This document shows positions 14,030-21,713 of a DNA stretch of 21,713 bases, piece after piece (position 1 is the first letter of the stretch; the number at the start of each line of letters is the position of its first letter). The DNA comes from Clostridia bacterium. GTDB lineage: Bacteria; Bacillota_A; Clostridia; Oscillospirales; CAG-272. The stretch covers positions 1 through 21,713 of the forward strand of contig JAFQVU010000193.1 of NCBI GenBank assembly GCA_017407885.1, in the 5' to 3' direction. The position numbers and the translations under genes were made by a program. A model generated the notes under the pieces. It made no database searches, was not told the origin of the DNA, and saw nothing but the letters and a program-made list of their open reading frames with translations.

Positions 14030-14041
14030 GGAGACACCCAC

Positions 14042-14524
14042 ATGCTCCATGTACATATCGTGCACGTCGGTACAGTGAAAGAAAAATACCTCACCGACGC
14101 TATTGCCGAATACGAAAAACGCCTCGGTGCGTACTGTTCGGTCACTAACATTTCAATAAAGGACGAACGGCTTTCCGATAAGCCGTCTGCCGCGGAAATC
14201 TCCGCCGCACTTGAACGCGAGGGTGAACGCATCCTCGCCGCGCTTCCGCCGAGAGCCTACAATATCGCGCTCTGCGTTGAGGGCAAACAGCTTTCAAGCG
14301 AAGAGTTCTCACAGCGGATTTCGTCTGTCGCCACCGAGGGATTTTCCGATATATGCCTGATAATCGGCGGCTCGGACGGACTTTCCGAAAAGGTGAAATC
14401 CGCCTGCCGTATGCGGCTTTCAATCTCGAAGATGACCTTTCCGCATCAGCTCATGCGCGTGATACTGCTCGAACAGCTTTACCGCGCATTCAATATAGCC
14501 GCAGGCGGAAAGTACCATAAATAA
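14042..14524 (+). CDS. rlmH: 23S rRNA (pseudouridine1915-N3)-methyltransferase
   Basis: This 160-residue SPOUT-class enzyme methylates pseudouridine 1915 in helix 69 of 23S rRNA using SAM. Family marks are [14 protein letters not shown], the SAM knot [12 protein letters not shown], and the invariant C-terminus [30 protein letters not shown] read in two parts (the second begins LEQLYRA). Length matches the family. The start at 14042 is set by AAAGGAG (14027-14033) 8 nt upstream and by the family-typical [10 protein letters not shown]; an upstream in-frame ATG at 13982 lies in repeat sequence and is rejected. mnmG follows after 26 nt. Confidence 0.96.
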   Translation: MLHVHIVHVGTVKEKYLTDAIAEYEKRLGAYCSVTNISIKDERLSDKPSAAEISAALEREGERILAALPPRAYNIALCVEGKQLSSEEFSQRISSVATEGFSDICLIIGGSDGLSEKVKSACRMRLSISKMTFPHQLMRVILLEQLYRAFNIAAGGKYHK

Positions 14525-14550
14525 CGCTATCCGAAAAGGACACTACAACA

Positions 14551-16464
14551 ATGACAAAAATCCCCGAATACTACGCCGGATATGCCGACGTCTGCGTTAT
14601 CGGCGCAGGTCACGCAGGAGTTGAAGCGGCGCTTGCCACCGCGAGGCTCGGTCTTTCCACAGTCCTGTTCACAATCAATCTCGACGCTATCGCGAACATG
14701 CCGTGCAATCCGTCAATCGGCGGTACGGGCAAGGGACATCTCGTTTATGAGATAGACGCGCTCGGCGGTGAGATGGGCAGAGCGGCGGACCGTGTCATGC
14801 TCCAAAGCCGGATTCTCAATCTCGGCAAGGGCGCGGCGGTACATTCAAAGCGCATCCAGGCGGACCGTGCCGAATATAAGCGAATAATGAAGCAGACCAT
14901 CGAAGAAACGGAAAATCTTCGTCTTATCCAAGCCGAAGTTACCGATATCCACTGCGAGGAAACGTCCGACGGCAAGCGTATTTCGTCCGTTGTCACACAA
15001 CTCGGCGCGCGCTGGGACTGCAAGGCGGCGATAATCTGCTCGGGAACGTATCTGCGCGGCAAAATCATCGTTGGCGAGGTCTCCTATTCGTCGGGGCCTG
15101 ACGGGATGCTTCCGGCAAACGAGCTGACCGCGAATTTAGAGCGCGAGGGAGTCACCATGATGCGCTTCAAGACCGGTACACCGGCGAGAGTCCACCGCGA
15201 TTCGATTGACTACTCAAAGCTCGAAATCCAGCCGGGGGATACTGTCGTTGAGCCGTTTTCGGTCGATTCCGACCGCGAGGAGCTGAATTCACGCGAGCAG
15301 ATACCCTGCCACATCGTGTATACAAACGCTAAAACTCACGATATAATTCGTGCAAATATGTCGCGCTCCCCCCTTTATTCGGGTATGATTGAGGGCGTTG
15401 GCCCACGTTACTGCCCGAGTATTGAGGACAAGGTCATGCGCTTTGCCGACAAGGAGCGCCATCAGCTTTTTGTCGAACCGATGGGGCGTGACACTAAAGA
15501 AATGTACATTCAGGGCTTCTCCTCGTCGCTCCCCGAAGAGGTGCAGATGCAGATGCTTCATTCTCTGCCCGGATTTGAGAATGCCGAGGTGATGCGCACC
15601 GCATACGCTATCGAGTACGACTGCGTTGACCCGACACAGCTTTACGCAACGCTTGAATTCAAGAATATATCGGGACTTTACGGCGCGGGACAGTTCAACG
15701 GCACGTCGGGATACGAGGAAGCCGCCGCACAGGGACTCGTCGCCGGCATTAACGCTTACCTTAAAATAAGCGGCAAGGAGCCGATGATTCTCACCCGTCA
15801 AAGCTCGTATATCGGCACGCTTATCGACGATTTAGTGACCAAGGGCACCAAGGAGCCGTATCGCATCATGACCTCGCGCTCCGAATTCCGTCTGCTTCTT
15901 CGTCAGGACAACGCCGCAGAGCGTTTGACTCCAATCGGCAGGCGTGTAGGGCTCATTTCGGACGAGCGTTTTGCCGCATTTGAAGCCGAACAAACGGCGA
16001 TAAAGCAAGAAGTGAAGCGCCTTGAATCAACCTCTGTGCCGCCGAGCGATCTGCTCTCTGCGATACTCGAAGAGAACGGTTCTACCGCCGTTACCACGGG
16101 AATCCGTCTCGCCGAGCTTCTGCGTCGTCCCGAGCTTTCCTATGATAAACTCGCGCCCGTAGACACCACCCGTCCGAAGCTTCCACCGCGTGTCCGCACG
16201 CAAGCGGAGACCGCGATAAAGTACGCCGGCTATATCAAACGCCAGCTTGCCGAGGTCGCGCGCACAGCAAAACTCGAGGAGAAGAAGCTCCCGACGCCGT
16301 TTGATTACAGTAATGTCAAGGGAATCCGCCTCGAAGCGACACAAAAGCTGAATAAATTTCAGCCATCTAACATCGGTCAGGCTTCGCGTATTTCGGGAAT
16401 TTCCCCAGCAGATATATCCGTACTGCTTATATACTTCTCCGCTCGTGGAAAGGATTTACAATAA
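14551..16464 (+). CDS. mnmG: tRNA uridine-5-carboxymethylaminomethyl modification enzyme, FAD subunit
   Basis: The protein has 637 residues. With MnmE, MnmG installs the carboxymethylaminomethyl group (or aminomethyl, depending on donor) at wobble U34 of certain tRNAs. The FAD-binding GAGHAG is at 18-23, followed by [37 protein letters not shown], and the long conserved block [24 protein letters not shown], here cited by its ends. [18 protein letters not shown], the NAD/FAD-linked C-terminal half signature, is intact. AAAAGGA precedes the ATG. mnmE is not in the window. rsmG overlaps by one base (TAATG, 16462-16466), a conserved mnmG-rsmG pair. Confidence 0.98.
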   Translation: MTKIPEYYAGYADVCVIGAGHAGVEAALATARLGLSTVLFTINLDAIANMPCNPSIGGTGKGHLVYEIDALGGEMGRAADRVMLQSRILNLGKGAAVHSKRIQADRAEYKRIMKQTIEETENLRLIQAEVTDIHCEETSDGKRISSVVTQLGARWDCKAAIICSGTYLRGKIIVGEVSYSSGPDGMLPANELTANLEREGVTMMRFKTGTPARVHRDSIDYSKLEIQPGDTVVEPFSVDSDREELNSREQIPCHIVYTNAKTHDIIRANMSRSPLYSGMIEGVGPRYCPSIEDKVMRFADKERHQLFVEPMGRDTKEMYIQGFSSSLPEEVQMQMLHSLPGFENAEVMRTAYAIEYDCVDPTQLYATLEFKNISGLYGAGQFNGTSGYEEAAAQGLVAGINAYLKISGKEPMILTRQSSYIGTLIDDLVTKGTKEPYRIMTSRSEFRLLLRQDNAAERLTPIGRRVGLISDERFAAFEAEQTAIKQEVKRLESTSVPPSDLLSAILEENGSTAVTTGIRLAELLRRPELSYDKLAPVDTTRPKLPPRVRTQAETAIKYAGYIKRQLAEVARTAKLEEKKLPTPFDYSNVKGIRLEATQKLNKFQPSNIGQASRISGISPADISVLLIYFSARGKDLQ

Positions 16465-17195
16465 TGACAGATTTTACCATGTTTGCCGCGAAATTGAGCT
16501 CTTCCCTATCTGCCAACGGTCTCGCCCCGTTTTGTGCCGATACCATTGCGGACAAGCTCTACCGTCTGACCGCACGAATGCTTGAGGTCAACGAATACAT
16601 GAATCTCACAGCAATCACCGACATCGACGGTATTATAATGAAGCATTACGTCGATTCGCTTGCCGCCGCGAGCTATCTTCCCGAAGGCGCAAAGCTTATA
16701 GATATCGGTTGTGGTGCGGGATTCCCCTCACTTCCGCTGGCAATCGCACGTCCGGACCTAAATATTACCGCACTTGACAGTACCGCAAAGCGCATCAACT
16801 ATATCCGCGAGACGGCGAAAATGCTGGGAATCACAAATATAACCTGTGTTGCCGCGCGTGCCGAGGAATACGTGAGCGAGAGCGGTCAACGTGAGGGATA
16901 TGATATTGCATGCGCGCGTGCTGTTGCAAGACTCAACGTGCTGTGCGAATTATGTCTGCCTTATGTGAAAATCGGCGGAAAATTCATCGCCATGAAAGCC
17001 AATGCCGCGGAAGAGCTTGCCGAATCGGGTAATGCCATAAAAAAACTTGGAGGAAATTTTGTCGCATCAGACACATTTTCGCTTATTTCCGACATGGGTG
17101 AGGAACCGCGCTGTATCATTACAATCGAAAAAATTTCCGAAACGCCAAAAAATTATCCGCGCAATAACTCGCAAATCAAGAAAAAACCGCTTTAA
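16464..17195 (+). CDS. rsmG: 16S rRNA (guanine527-N7)-methyltransferase
   Basis: This 243-residue SAM-dependent methyltransferase modifies G527 of 16S rRNA. Visible motifs are NLTAITD, HYVDSLAA, the SAM-binding LIDIGCGAGFPSLPLA (about residues 78-92), and ARAVARLNVLCELCLPYVKIGGKFIAMK. The last dozen residues (about 232-243) form a basic, low-complexity tail. Translation is coupled to mnmG, with GGAAAGGA inside the end of mnmG as SD. A rho-independent terminator follows at once, so rsmG closes the rlmH-mnmG-rsmG unit. Confidence 0.97.
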   Translation: MTDFTMFAAKLSSSLSANGLAPFCADTIADKLYRLTARMLEVNEYMNLTAITDIDGIIMKHYVDSLAAASYLPEGAKLIDIGCGAGFPSLPLAIARPDLNITALDSTAKRINYIRETAKMLGITNITCVAARAEEYVSESGQREGYDIACARAVARLNVLCELCLPYVKIGGKFIAMKANAAEELAESGNAIKKLGGNFVASDTFSLISDMGEEPRCIITIEKISETPKNYPRNNSQIKKKPL

Positions 17196-17221
17196 TACAA
17201 ATAAATCGCCTCAAAAACGAC

Positions 17222-17257
17222 AGTCCGCCGATTTAATCGACGGACTTTTTTATTTTT
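17222..17257 (+). terminator. Rho-independent terminator after rsmG
   Basis: An 11-position stem with one C-A mismatch (17222-17232 with 17236-17246, loop TTA) is followed by TTTTTTATTTTT. It separates rsmG from the noc promoter. Confidence 0.88.
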
Positions 17258-17294
17258 CGCCACACAAATTTCGTCCGTTTTCACACGGATTATG

Positions 17295-17303
17295 TGGTAT
17301 TAT
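17295..17303 (+). promoter_or_regulatory. Extended -10 promoter of noc
   Basis: TGGTATTAT (17295-17303) is an extended -10 element; the -35 region is poor. SD AAAGGAG at 17322-17328 follows. Confidence 0.55.
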
Positions 17304-17335
17304 AGTCACAGAAAACAAAACAAAGGAGAGGCAAA

Positions 17336-18259
17336 ATGAACACGTTGAATAGCATATTTAAAAAAATCCCCGAAATGCAGCTTGAAAACGAAAGGGAAAA
17401 GCTGCACCGTTCCTGGGAACAGCTCGAACTACGCGAGCGCGAATTCAGTGAAACAGAGGAATTTGGGCGTATACATATGTTAAATACAGAGCATATTTTC
17501 CCGAATCCAAGCCAACCGCGGCGAAAATTCGAGGATGACGCTATAATCCGCCTTGCTGACAGTATTCGCCGTTACGGAATTCTCCAACCGCTAACAGTCC
17601 GCCGCATTGACGGCGAGGGTGCTTTTAACGCGCTGTTTGAGATTGTTGCGGGCGAAAGGCGGCTTCGTGCAGCAAAATTGCTTGGTTTTCGTGAAGTTCC
17701 GTGCATTATATTAAAGGTAGACAGCAAAAAATCCGCGGAGCTTGCTATTATCGAGAACATCCAACGCGAAAATCTGAATTTATTCGAGTACGCGAGCGCA
17801 ATTGCTTCACTTATTGATATGTATGGATTGACGCAGGAAGAAGTCGCCCGCCAGTTATCAACAAGTCAATCTTCTGTTGCAAATAAGCTGCGCATACTCC
17901 GTCTAACCTCTCCGGAACGCGAAAAAATACTGCGATATGGTCTAACAGAGCGCCATGCTCGCGCACTTTTGCGTATTTCATCGGCAGAAGAGCGTTTGCG
18001 CGTGATTGAGTACATAAATACGCACGGTCTGAACGTCGCGACCACCGAAAGTTATATAGAACGCTTTCTCGCCGAGAACGAATCAGCGCGGAAACCGCGT
18101 TCACCACGCAAAATCGTGCTTAAAGATATCCGTATTTTCTATAATTCTGTTGACCGCGCCATATCTGTTATAAAACAAGCCGGAATCAAGGTGGAAAGCG
18201 AGCGAATTGAGGACGGAGATTCAACGGTGCTGACGATTCGTGTTCCTAACTCAAGATGA
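17336..18259 (+). CDS. noc: Nucleoid occlusion protein Noc, ParB family
   Basis: This 307-residue ParB-like CTPase binds DNA and blocks division over the nucleoid. The N-terminus (MNTLNSIFKKIPEM) could be the membrane-binding amphipathic helix of Noc, followed by a charged helix. The ParB/CTPase domain includes NPSQPRRKFED, GERRLRAA (106-113) and ENIQRENL. The helix-turn-helix TQEEVARQLSTSQSSVANKLRILRL lies at about 167-191 (cited in two parts: TQEEVARQL and SVANKLRIL). The C-terminal part is the dimerisation region. The noc call over a second ParB rests on its position between rsmG and parA and its N-terminus. The stop codon lies inside the parS palindrome. Confidence 0.9.
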   Translation: MNTLNSIFKKIPEMQLENEREKLHRSWEQLELREREFSETEEFGRIHMLNTEHIFPNPSQPRRKFEDDAIIRLADSIRRYGILQPLTVRRIDGEGAFNALFEIVAGERRLRAAKLLGFREVPCIILKVDSKKSAELAIIENIQRENLNLFEYASAIASLIDMYGLTQEEVARQLSTSQSSVANKLRILRLTSPEREKILRYGLTERHARALLRISSAEERLRVIEYINTHGLNVATTESYIERFLAENESARKPRSPRKIVLKDIRIFYNSVDRAISVIKQAGIKVESERIEDGDSTVLTIRVPNSR

Positions 18260-18283
18260 ATGTTTCACGTGAAACATTCATCT
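18254..18283. promoter_or_regulatory. parS site 1, centre of a 30 bp perfect palindrome
   Basis: TGTTTCACGTGAAACA (18261-18276) is an exact parS consensus. The flanks AGATGAA and TTCATCT extend the dyad to 30 bp without a mismatch, covering the noc stop codon (18257-18259). Confidence 0.95.
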
Positions 18284-18296
18284 GCGCTCGTCATAA

Positions 18297-18312
18297 CGTT
18301 TCACGTGAAACA
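18297..18312. promoter_or_regulatory. parS site 2
   Basis: CGTTTCACGTGAAACA differs from the parS consensus only at position 1. Its centre is exactly 36 bp from that of site 1 and about 45 bp upstream of the parA -35 box. Confidence 0.92.
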
Positions 18313-18349
18313 TTATTATCAAAATCTCTGTCGTATTTACAAAATAGCA

Positions 18350-18378
18350 TTGACTTTTTCGCTGTTTATTGATATAAT
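18350..18378 (+). promoter_or_regulatory. Sigma-A promoter of parA-parB
   Basis: TTGACT (18350-18355) and TATAAT (18373-18378) are 17 bp apart. It starts 38 bp after parS site 2, so ParB spreading could influence it. It may also serve serS. Confidence 0.85.
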
Positions 18379-18413
18379 ATAATGTATAGAAATAAACAGA
18401 ACGGAGGACGGCA

Positions 18414-19178
18414 ATGGCTTATACCATTTCTCTCGCAAATCAAAAGGGCGGCGTTGGCAAAACGACCTCCGCTGTCAATTGCGCCGCCGCCGTAGGTGCA
18501 CTCGGCAAGCGCGTATTGCTCGTCGACCTTGATCCGCAGGGCAACGCCACAAGCGGAGTCGGAGTATCGCGCAAAAAAGTGAAAACATCTTCCTACGACC
18601 TCATAATCGGCAGAGCGAAGGCATCCGAAGCGATAATTGACACAGGATTCAAGAATCTTTCGGTAATTCCGTCTCAAATATCGCTCGCCGGAGCGGAATT
18701 CGAGCTTATCGACGCCGATAACCGCGAATTGCTGTTAAAAGAATCGCTTTCGGAAATTGAGGATGACTTCGACTATATCTTCATCGACTGTCCGCCATCG
18801 CTTGGCATACTTTCGCTCAACGCACTCGCGGCATCAAGTGGAGTAATAATCCCCATGCAGTGCGAATTTTACTCGCTTGAGGGACTTTCACAGCTTCTTT
18901 TGTCGATAAAACAGATCAAAAAGCTCTATAATACTCACCTTGAGATCACGGGGATACTCGTAACCATGTTCAACGGCAGACTCAATCTGTCGCTGCAAGT
19001 GCTTGATGAGCTAAAGAAGTATTATGCGGACAAGCTATTTAAGACTAGTATCGTGCGCAATGTCAAGCTTTCAGAGGCTCCAAGCTACGGTGAACCGATA
19101 ATCTATTACGACAAGCACTCAAAGGGCGCGCAGGCGTATATGGATATAGCAAAAGAGATAATCGAGCGTACTATATAA
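18414..19178 (+). CDS. parA: Chromosome partitioning ATPase ParA/Soj
   Basis: This 254-residue ATPase works with ParB and parS in origin segregation and control of replication initiation. Walker A KGGVGKTTS lies at 11-19 directly after the N-terminus, so there is no extra N-terminal DNA-binding domain and this is the chromosomal Soj type. VDLDPQGNAT, FIDCPPSLGILSLNAL and SIVRNVKLSEAPSYGEPIIYYD (cited by its conserved core LSEAPSYGEP) are intact. GGAGG (18403-18407) is 6 nt before the ATG. parB begins 15 nt after the stop. Confidence 0.97.
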   Translation: MAYTISLANQKGGVGKTTSAVNCAAAVGALGKRVLLVDLDPQGNATSGVGVSRKKVKTSSYDLIIGRAKASEAIIDTGFKNLSVIPSQISLAGAEFELIDADNRELLLKESLSEIEDDFDYIFIDCPPSLGILSLNALAASSGVIIPMQCEFYSLEGLSQLLLSIKQIKKLYNTHLEITGILVTMFNGRLNLSLQVLDELKKYYADKLFKTSIVRNVKLSEAPSYGEPIIYYDKHSKGAQAYMDIAKEIIERTI

Positions 19179-19193
19179 CTACGGAGGATCATT

Positions 19194-20081
19194 ATGGCAA
19201 CAAAGAAAAAGGGACTCGGGCGCGGAATGGACGCGATTTTTCTCGATAATTCGCTTGATTCCCCCGAAAAAACAAGTACTTTGCGCTTATCCGAGATCGA
19301 ACCCCGCCGCGGTCAGCCGCGTAAGGTTTTTGAGGCGGAAGCGCTTGCACAATTAGCGGATTCCATCGCGGTCAACGGCTTGATACAGCCGATCGTTGTC
19401 AGAGAACGCGAGGGAAGTGATTTTTACCAGATAATCGCCGGTGAGCGCCGCTGGCGCGCGGCAAAAATGGCGGGACTTTCGGAAGTTCCTGTCGTAATAC
19501 TCGAAGCGGACGACAAAAAGACCGCGGAATATGCACTTATCGAGAATATTCAGCGTGAGGATCTCTCACCGATCGAAGAAGCGCAGGGATATAAGGCGCT
19601 TATTGATGAGTACAATCTCACCCAAGAGCAGGTCGCAAAACAGGTCGGAAAGAGCCGTGCGGCGGTAACAAACGCCATGCGTTTGCTTGATCTTCCCGAG
19701 GATGTTCTCTCGCTCGTAGCTGACAAATCTCTCTCCGCAGGTCACGCTCGCGCACTGCTTGGTCTTATCGACCGTTCACGTATATCCGAAGCCGCTGATC
19801 TGGTAGTCATACGCGAGCTGTCTGTTCGCGCTACAGAGGAGCTGGTCCGCAAGATGAACAGTCAGCCCGAAGAAGAAGAGCCGGAAGAGGACAACTCCGT
19901 CGAGCGCGAATATTACGCTTCGCTCGAAGACAAGATAACAGAATTGATAGGTTGTAATGTTAAAATTTCCCATTTTAACCGTAAAAAGTCAATCACTATA
20001 TCCTACACGGATGCGGACGAGCTTACAGAGCTTATAAAGAAGCTCGTCGGCGAAGAAAATACTGAAAATTTATTTGTTTAA
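19194..20081 (+). CDS. parB: Chromosome partitioning protein ParB/Spo0J
   Basis: The protein has 295 residues. The N-terminal GLGRGMDAIF is the ParA-stimulating motif. The CTPase domain carries PRRGQPRKVFE, GERRWRAA (83-90) and ENIQREDLSP. The helix-turn-helix TQEQVAKQVGKSRAAVTNAM that reads parS lies at about 143-162. An acidic linker (EEEEPEED, about 225-232) precedes the C-terminal dimerisation domain. It loads on the parS sites between noc and parA and spreads as a CTP-dependent clamp. SD ACGGAGG precedes the ATG. serS starts 19 nt downstream. Confidence 0.97.
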   Translation: MATKKKGLGRGMDAIFLDNSLDSPEKTSTLRLSEIEPRRGQPRKVFEAEALAQLADSIAVNGLIQPIVVREREGSDFYQIIAGERRWRAAKMAGLSEVPVVILEADDKKTAEYALIENIQREDLSPIEEAQGYKALIDEYNLTQEQVAKQVGKSRAAVTNAMRLLDLPEDVLSLVADKSLSAGHARALLGLIDRSRISEAADLVVIRELSVRATEELVRKMNSQPEEEEPEEDNSVEREYYASLEDKITELIGCNVKISHFNRKKSITISYTDADELTELIKKLVGEENTENLFV

Positions 20082-20100
20082 TATATAAGGGAGAAAAACC

Positions 20101-21390
20101 ATGCTTGACATTAAATACATCAAAGAAAACACCGAAGAAGCTATACAGCGCCTTGCTAACAAGGGTAAGGACGCAAAGGAAGAGATTGCGCGTATTCTGG
20201 AGCTTGATACACAGCGCCGTGCTATGATCTCCGAAAATGAAGCACTCAAAGCGGAGCAGAACAAGGTTTCGAAGTCGATTCCCCAGCTCAAAAAAGAAGG
20301 CAAGGATGTCGCTCCAATATTTGCCCAGATGAAGGAATTGTCAGAAACCATCAAGACAAACGACGAAAAGCTCAAGGCTGTTGAGATTGAATACTCCAAC
20401 CTCATGCTCTCCCTCCCGAACCTTCCCGATATGGATCTGAAGCCCGGCGGAAAGGAAAATAACGAGCCGCTCCGTTACTACGGCGAGCCTCACAAATTCG
20501 ATTTTGAGCCGAAAAACCACGTTGATATCTGCACCGATCTCGGTCTTATCGACTACAAGCGCGGTACAAAGCTTTCCGGCAACGGCTTCTGGATCTACCG
20601 CGGTATGGGCGCACGCCTCGAATGGGCGCTTCTCAACTACTTTGTAAATACCCACATCGAGGACGGCTACGAGCTTGTACTTGTTCCTCACATGCTCGGT
20701 TACGAGTGCGGTCTGACTGCAGGACAGTTCCCGAAGTTCGCGGACGACGTATATTGGCTCGAAACCGCAGAGGATGAGCGCCGTCGCTTCATGCTCCCGA
20801 CCGCTGAGACTGCTCTTGTCGCGCTTCACCGTGACGAAATACTCACCGAGGCTGATCTGCCGAGAAAGTACATCAGCTACACGCCTTGCTTCCGCCGTGA
20901 GGCTGGCTCTTACCGTGCAGACGAGCGCGGAATGGTGCGCGGACATCAGTTCAACAAGGTCGAAATGGTACAGTACACACGCCCCGAGGATTCGGACGAT
21001 GCGTTTGCAGAGCTTGTAGGCAAGGCAGAGGCTCTCGTTAAGGGACTCGGCTTCCACTTCCGTACAGTCAAGCTCGCGGCAGAGGACTGCTCCGCGTCGA
21101 TGGCTCGTACCTACGATATCGAGATCCACATCCCCTCTATGGACGGCTACAAGGAAGTTTCTTCTGTCTCCAACGCCCGTGATTATCAGGCGCGCCGCGG
21201 TCAGATGCGCTTCAAGAGAGAGTCCACCGGCAAGATCGAATTTGTCCACACTCTGAACGGTTCGGGACTCGCAACCAGCCGTATTCTGCCTGCAATCGTT
21301 GAGCAGAATCAGTTGGCTGACGGCAGCGTGGTAGTTCCCGAGGTGCTTCGCAAGTACATCGGCTGCGATGTAATAAAGAAGGATATGTAA
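20101..21390 (+). CDS. serS: Seryl-tRNA synthetase
   Basis: This 429-residue class II aminoacyl-tRNA synthetase charges tRNA-Ser. The N-terminal long coiled-coil tRNA-binding arm spans about residues 1-105 (charged, heptad-like). Motif 2 is FRREAGSYRADERGMVRGHQ and motif 3 is LNGSGLATSRILPAIVEQNQ. AAGGGAG precedes the ATG. It lies only 19 nt after parB, so there is no room for a T-box leader and expression likely depends on parAB transcription. A strong hairpin follows the stop. Confidence 0.98.
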   Translation: MLDIKYIKENTEEAIQRLANKGKDAKEEIARILELDTQRRAMISENEALKAEQNKVSKSIPQLKKEGKDVAPIFAQMKELSETIKTNDEKLKAVEIEYSNLMLSLPNLPDMDLKPGGKENNEPLRYYGEPHKFDFEPKNHVDICTDLGLIDYKRGTKLSGNGFWIYRGMGARLEWALLNYFVNTHIEDGYELVLVPHMLGYECGLTAGQFPKFADDVYWLETAEDERRRFMLPTAETALVALHRDEILTEADLPRKYISYTPCFRREAGSYRADERGMVRGHQFNKVEMVQYTRPEDSDDAFAELVGKAEALVKGLGFHFRTVKLAAEDCSASMARTYDIEIHIPSMDGYKEVSSVSNARDYQARRGQMRFKRESTGKIEFVHTLNGSGLATSRILPAIVEQNQLADGSVVVPEVLRKYIGCDVIKKDM

Positions 21391-21400
21391 TTTGGTCATG

Positions 21401-21432
21401 CTCTAAACAGTCGCTTGCGCGACTGTTTAGAG
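21401..21432 (+). terminator. Intercistronic hairpin after serS
   Basis: A perfect 14 bp stem (21401-21414 with 21419-21432, loop TTGC) lies 10 nt after the serS stop. It is followed by ACGCCTTT rather than a proper T-tract, so it may be a weak terminator, a processing or stability element, or a regulatory hairpin for the next gene. Confidence 0.5.
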
Positions 21433-21467
21433 ACGCCTTTACACAGATGATAAAAGGAGGAAAAACG

Positions 21468-21713
21468 GTGGATTTTTTCAAAGCACTGTGGGATAACATT
21501 ACCGACATCACCGGCGAGACCGTGACGCTCGGCACTAATACCGTCACCACACTGAACATCATCGTATGGTCGCTTTTTATCGGTTTTATTTTAGCTATTT
21601 TCGCGACTCTTTACAACAAATTTGTGATAGGCAGGCTGGTACACGCGCTTCTCGAAAAGGGCGCGAATACCGAAGATACCGCAATTTCGACAAGTGAGGC
21701 AGGGTGCAATAAC
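21468..21713 (+). CDS. Membrane protein, unknown, cut by window end
   Basis: The GTG start has an excellent SD, AAAAGGAGG (about 21452-21460), 7 nt upstream. The frame stays open for 82 codons to the last base. The protein begins MDFFKALWDNITDITGE and has one clear transmembrane segment at about residues 34-54 (NIIVWSLFIGFILAIFATLY), followed by a loop with FVIGRLVHALLEKGANTEDTA. I do not recognise the family. It lies 77 nt after serS on the same strand. Confidence 0.8.
   Translation, partial: MDFFKALWDNITDITGETVTLGTNTVTTLNIIVWSLFIGFILAIFATLYNKFVIGRLVHALLEKGANTEDTAISTSEAGCNN

Larger units (their letters stand above)
13683..14041. repeat. Repeat island between walJ and rlmH
   Basis: This 359 bp spacer has no supported gene. 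After a short AT-rich part (13683-13765) it turns GC-rich with motifs such as AGCGAAGCGGCGGCAC that recur in the glyA-cinA island, a nested palindrome (13783-13823), and copy 2 of the dispersed repeat up to the rlmH SD. Confidence 0.7.

Noticed and set aside
13982..14041. Longer rlmH from ATG 13982
   Set aside because: The extra 20 residues come from the dispersed repeat; the start at 14042 has the SD and the family-typical N-terminus.
17196..18413. Noc-binding sites of the B. subtilis type near noc
   Set aside because: Only parS-type dyads with a CACGTG core are seen; no ATTTCCCGGGAAAT-like palindrome was found by eye in the window.
1..21713. tRNA or rRNA genes, prophage or insertion-sequence genes
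   Set aside because: No cloverleaf-like run ending in a typical T-loop, no rRNA segments, and no transposase or phage proteins were recognised on either strand.

Overview
The window reads as chromosomal DNA from an uncultured, low-to-mid GC Firmicute of class Clostridia (Oscillospirales-like). The evidence is the SD-rich gene starts, consensus sigma-A promoters, NrdR, the walJ-rlmH pair, and the order mnmG-rsmG-noc-parA-parB-serS with consensus parS sites, which places the right-hand part near the replication origin. The taxonomic placement is inferred from gene content and style, not from a search.

Left part (1-4100). After a short repeat-bearing stretch comes a tight plus-strand run: a small lipoprotein, a NifS/IscS-type cysteine desulfurase, orotate phosphoribosyltransferase (pyrE) and a GNAT acetyltransferase. 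It ends at a strong bidirectional terminator facing nrdR on the minus strand. Middle-left (4080-7480): a PuuD-like class I glutamine amidotransferase converges on a secreted LysM-CAP protein. That gene is divergent from a small class 3 lipase. The lipase converges, across a second strong terminator, on a minus-strand pair: a MinD-like ATPase followed by a methylglyoxal-synthase-like protein that lacks several catalytic residues.

Middle (7480-14040): glyA (serine hydroxymethyltransferase), then a 0.6 kb non-coding, hairpin-dense, repeat-bearing island. Next come cinA, a galactokinase-type GHMP kinase, a coupled small membrane protein and walJ. A second repeat island separates walJ from rlmH. 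Right part (14040-21713): rlmH-mnmG-rsmG (rRNA and tRNA modification), a terminator, noc, two parS sites, parA, parB, serS, and the start of a membrane protein cut by the window end.

Two themes stand out. The first is chromosome and division-site organisation: Noc, ParA, ParB, parS and a MinD-like protein with no MinC or MinE beside it, paired with a probably non-enzymatic MGS-fold protein. The second is three repeat islands (1-187, 9155-9777, 13740-14030) that share short blocks and sit directly upstream of genes. In addition, two genes (PuuD-like and MinD-like) carry a strong SD correctly placed in front of ATA and ACG codons, where homologues would be expected to start with ATG.
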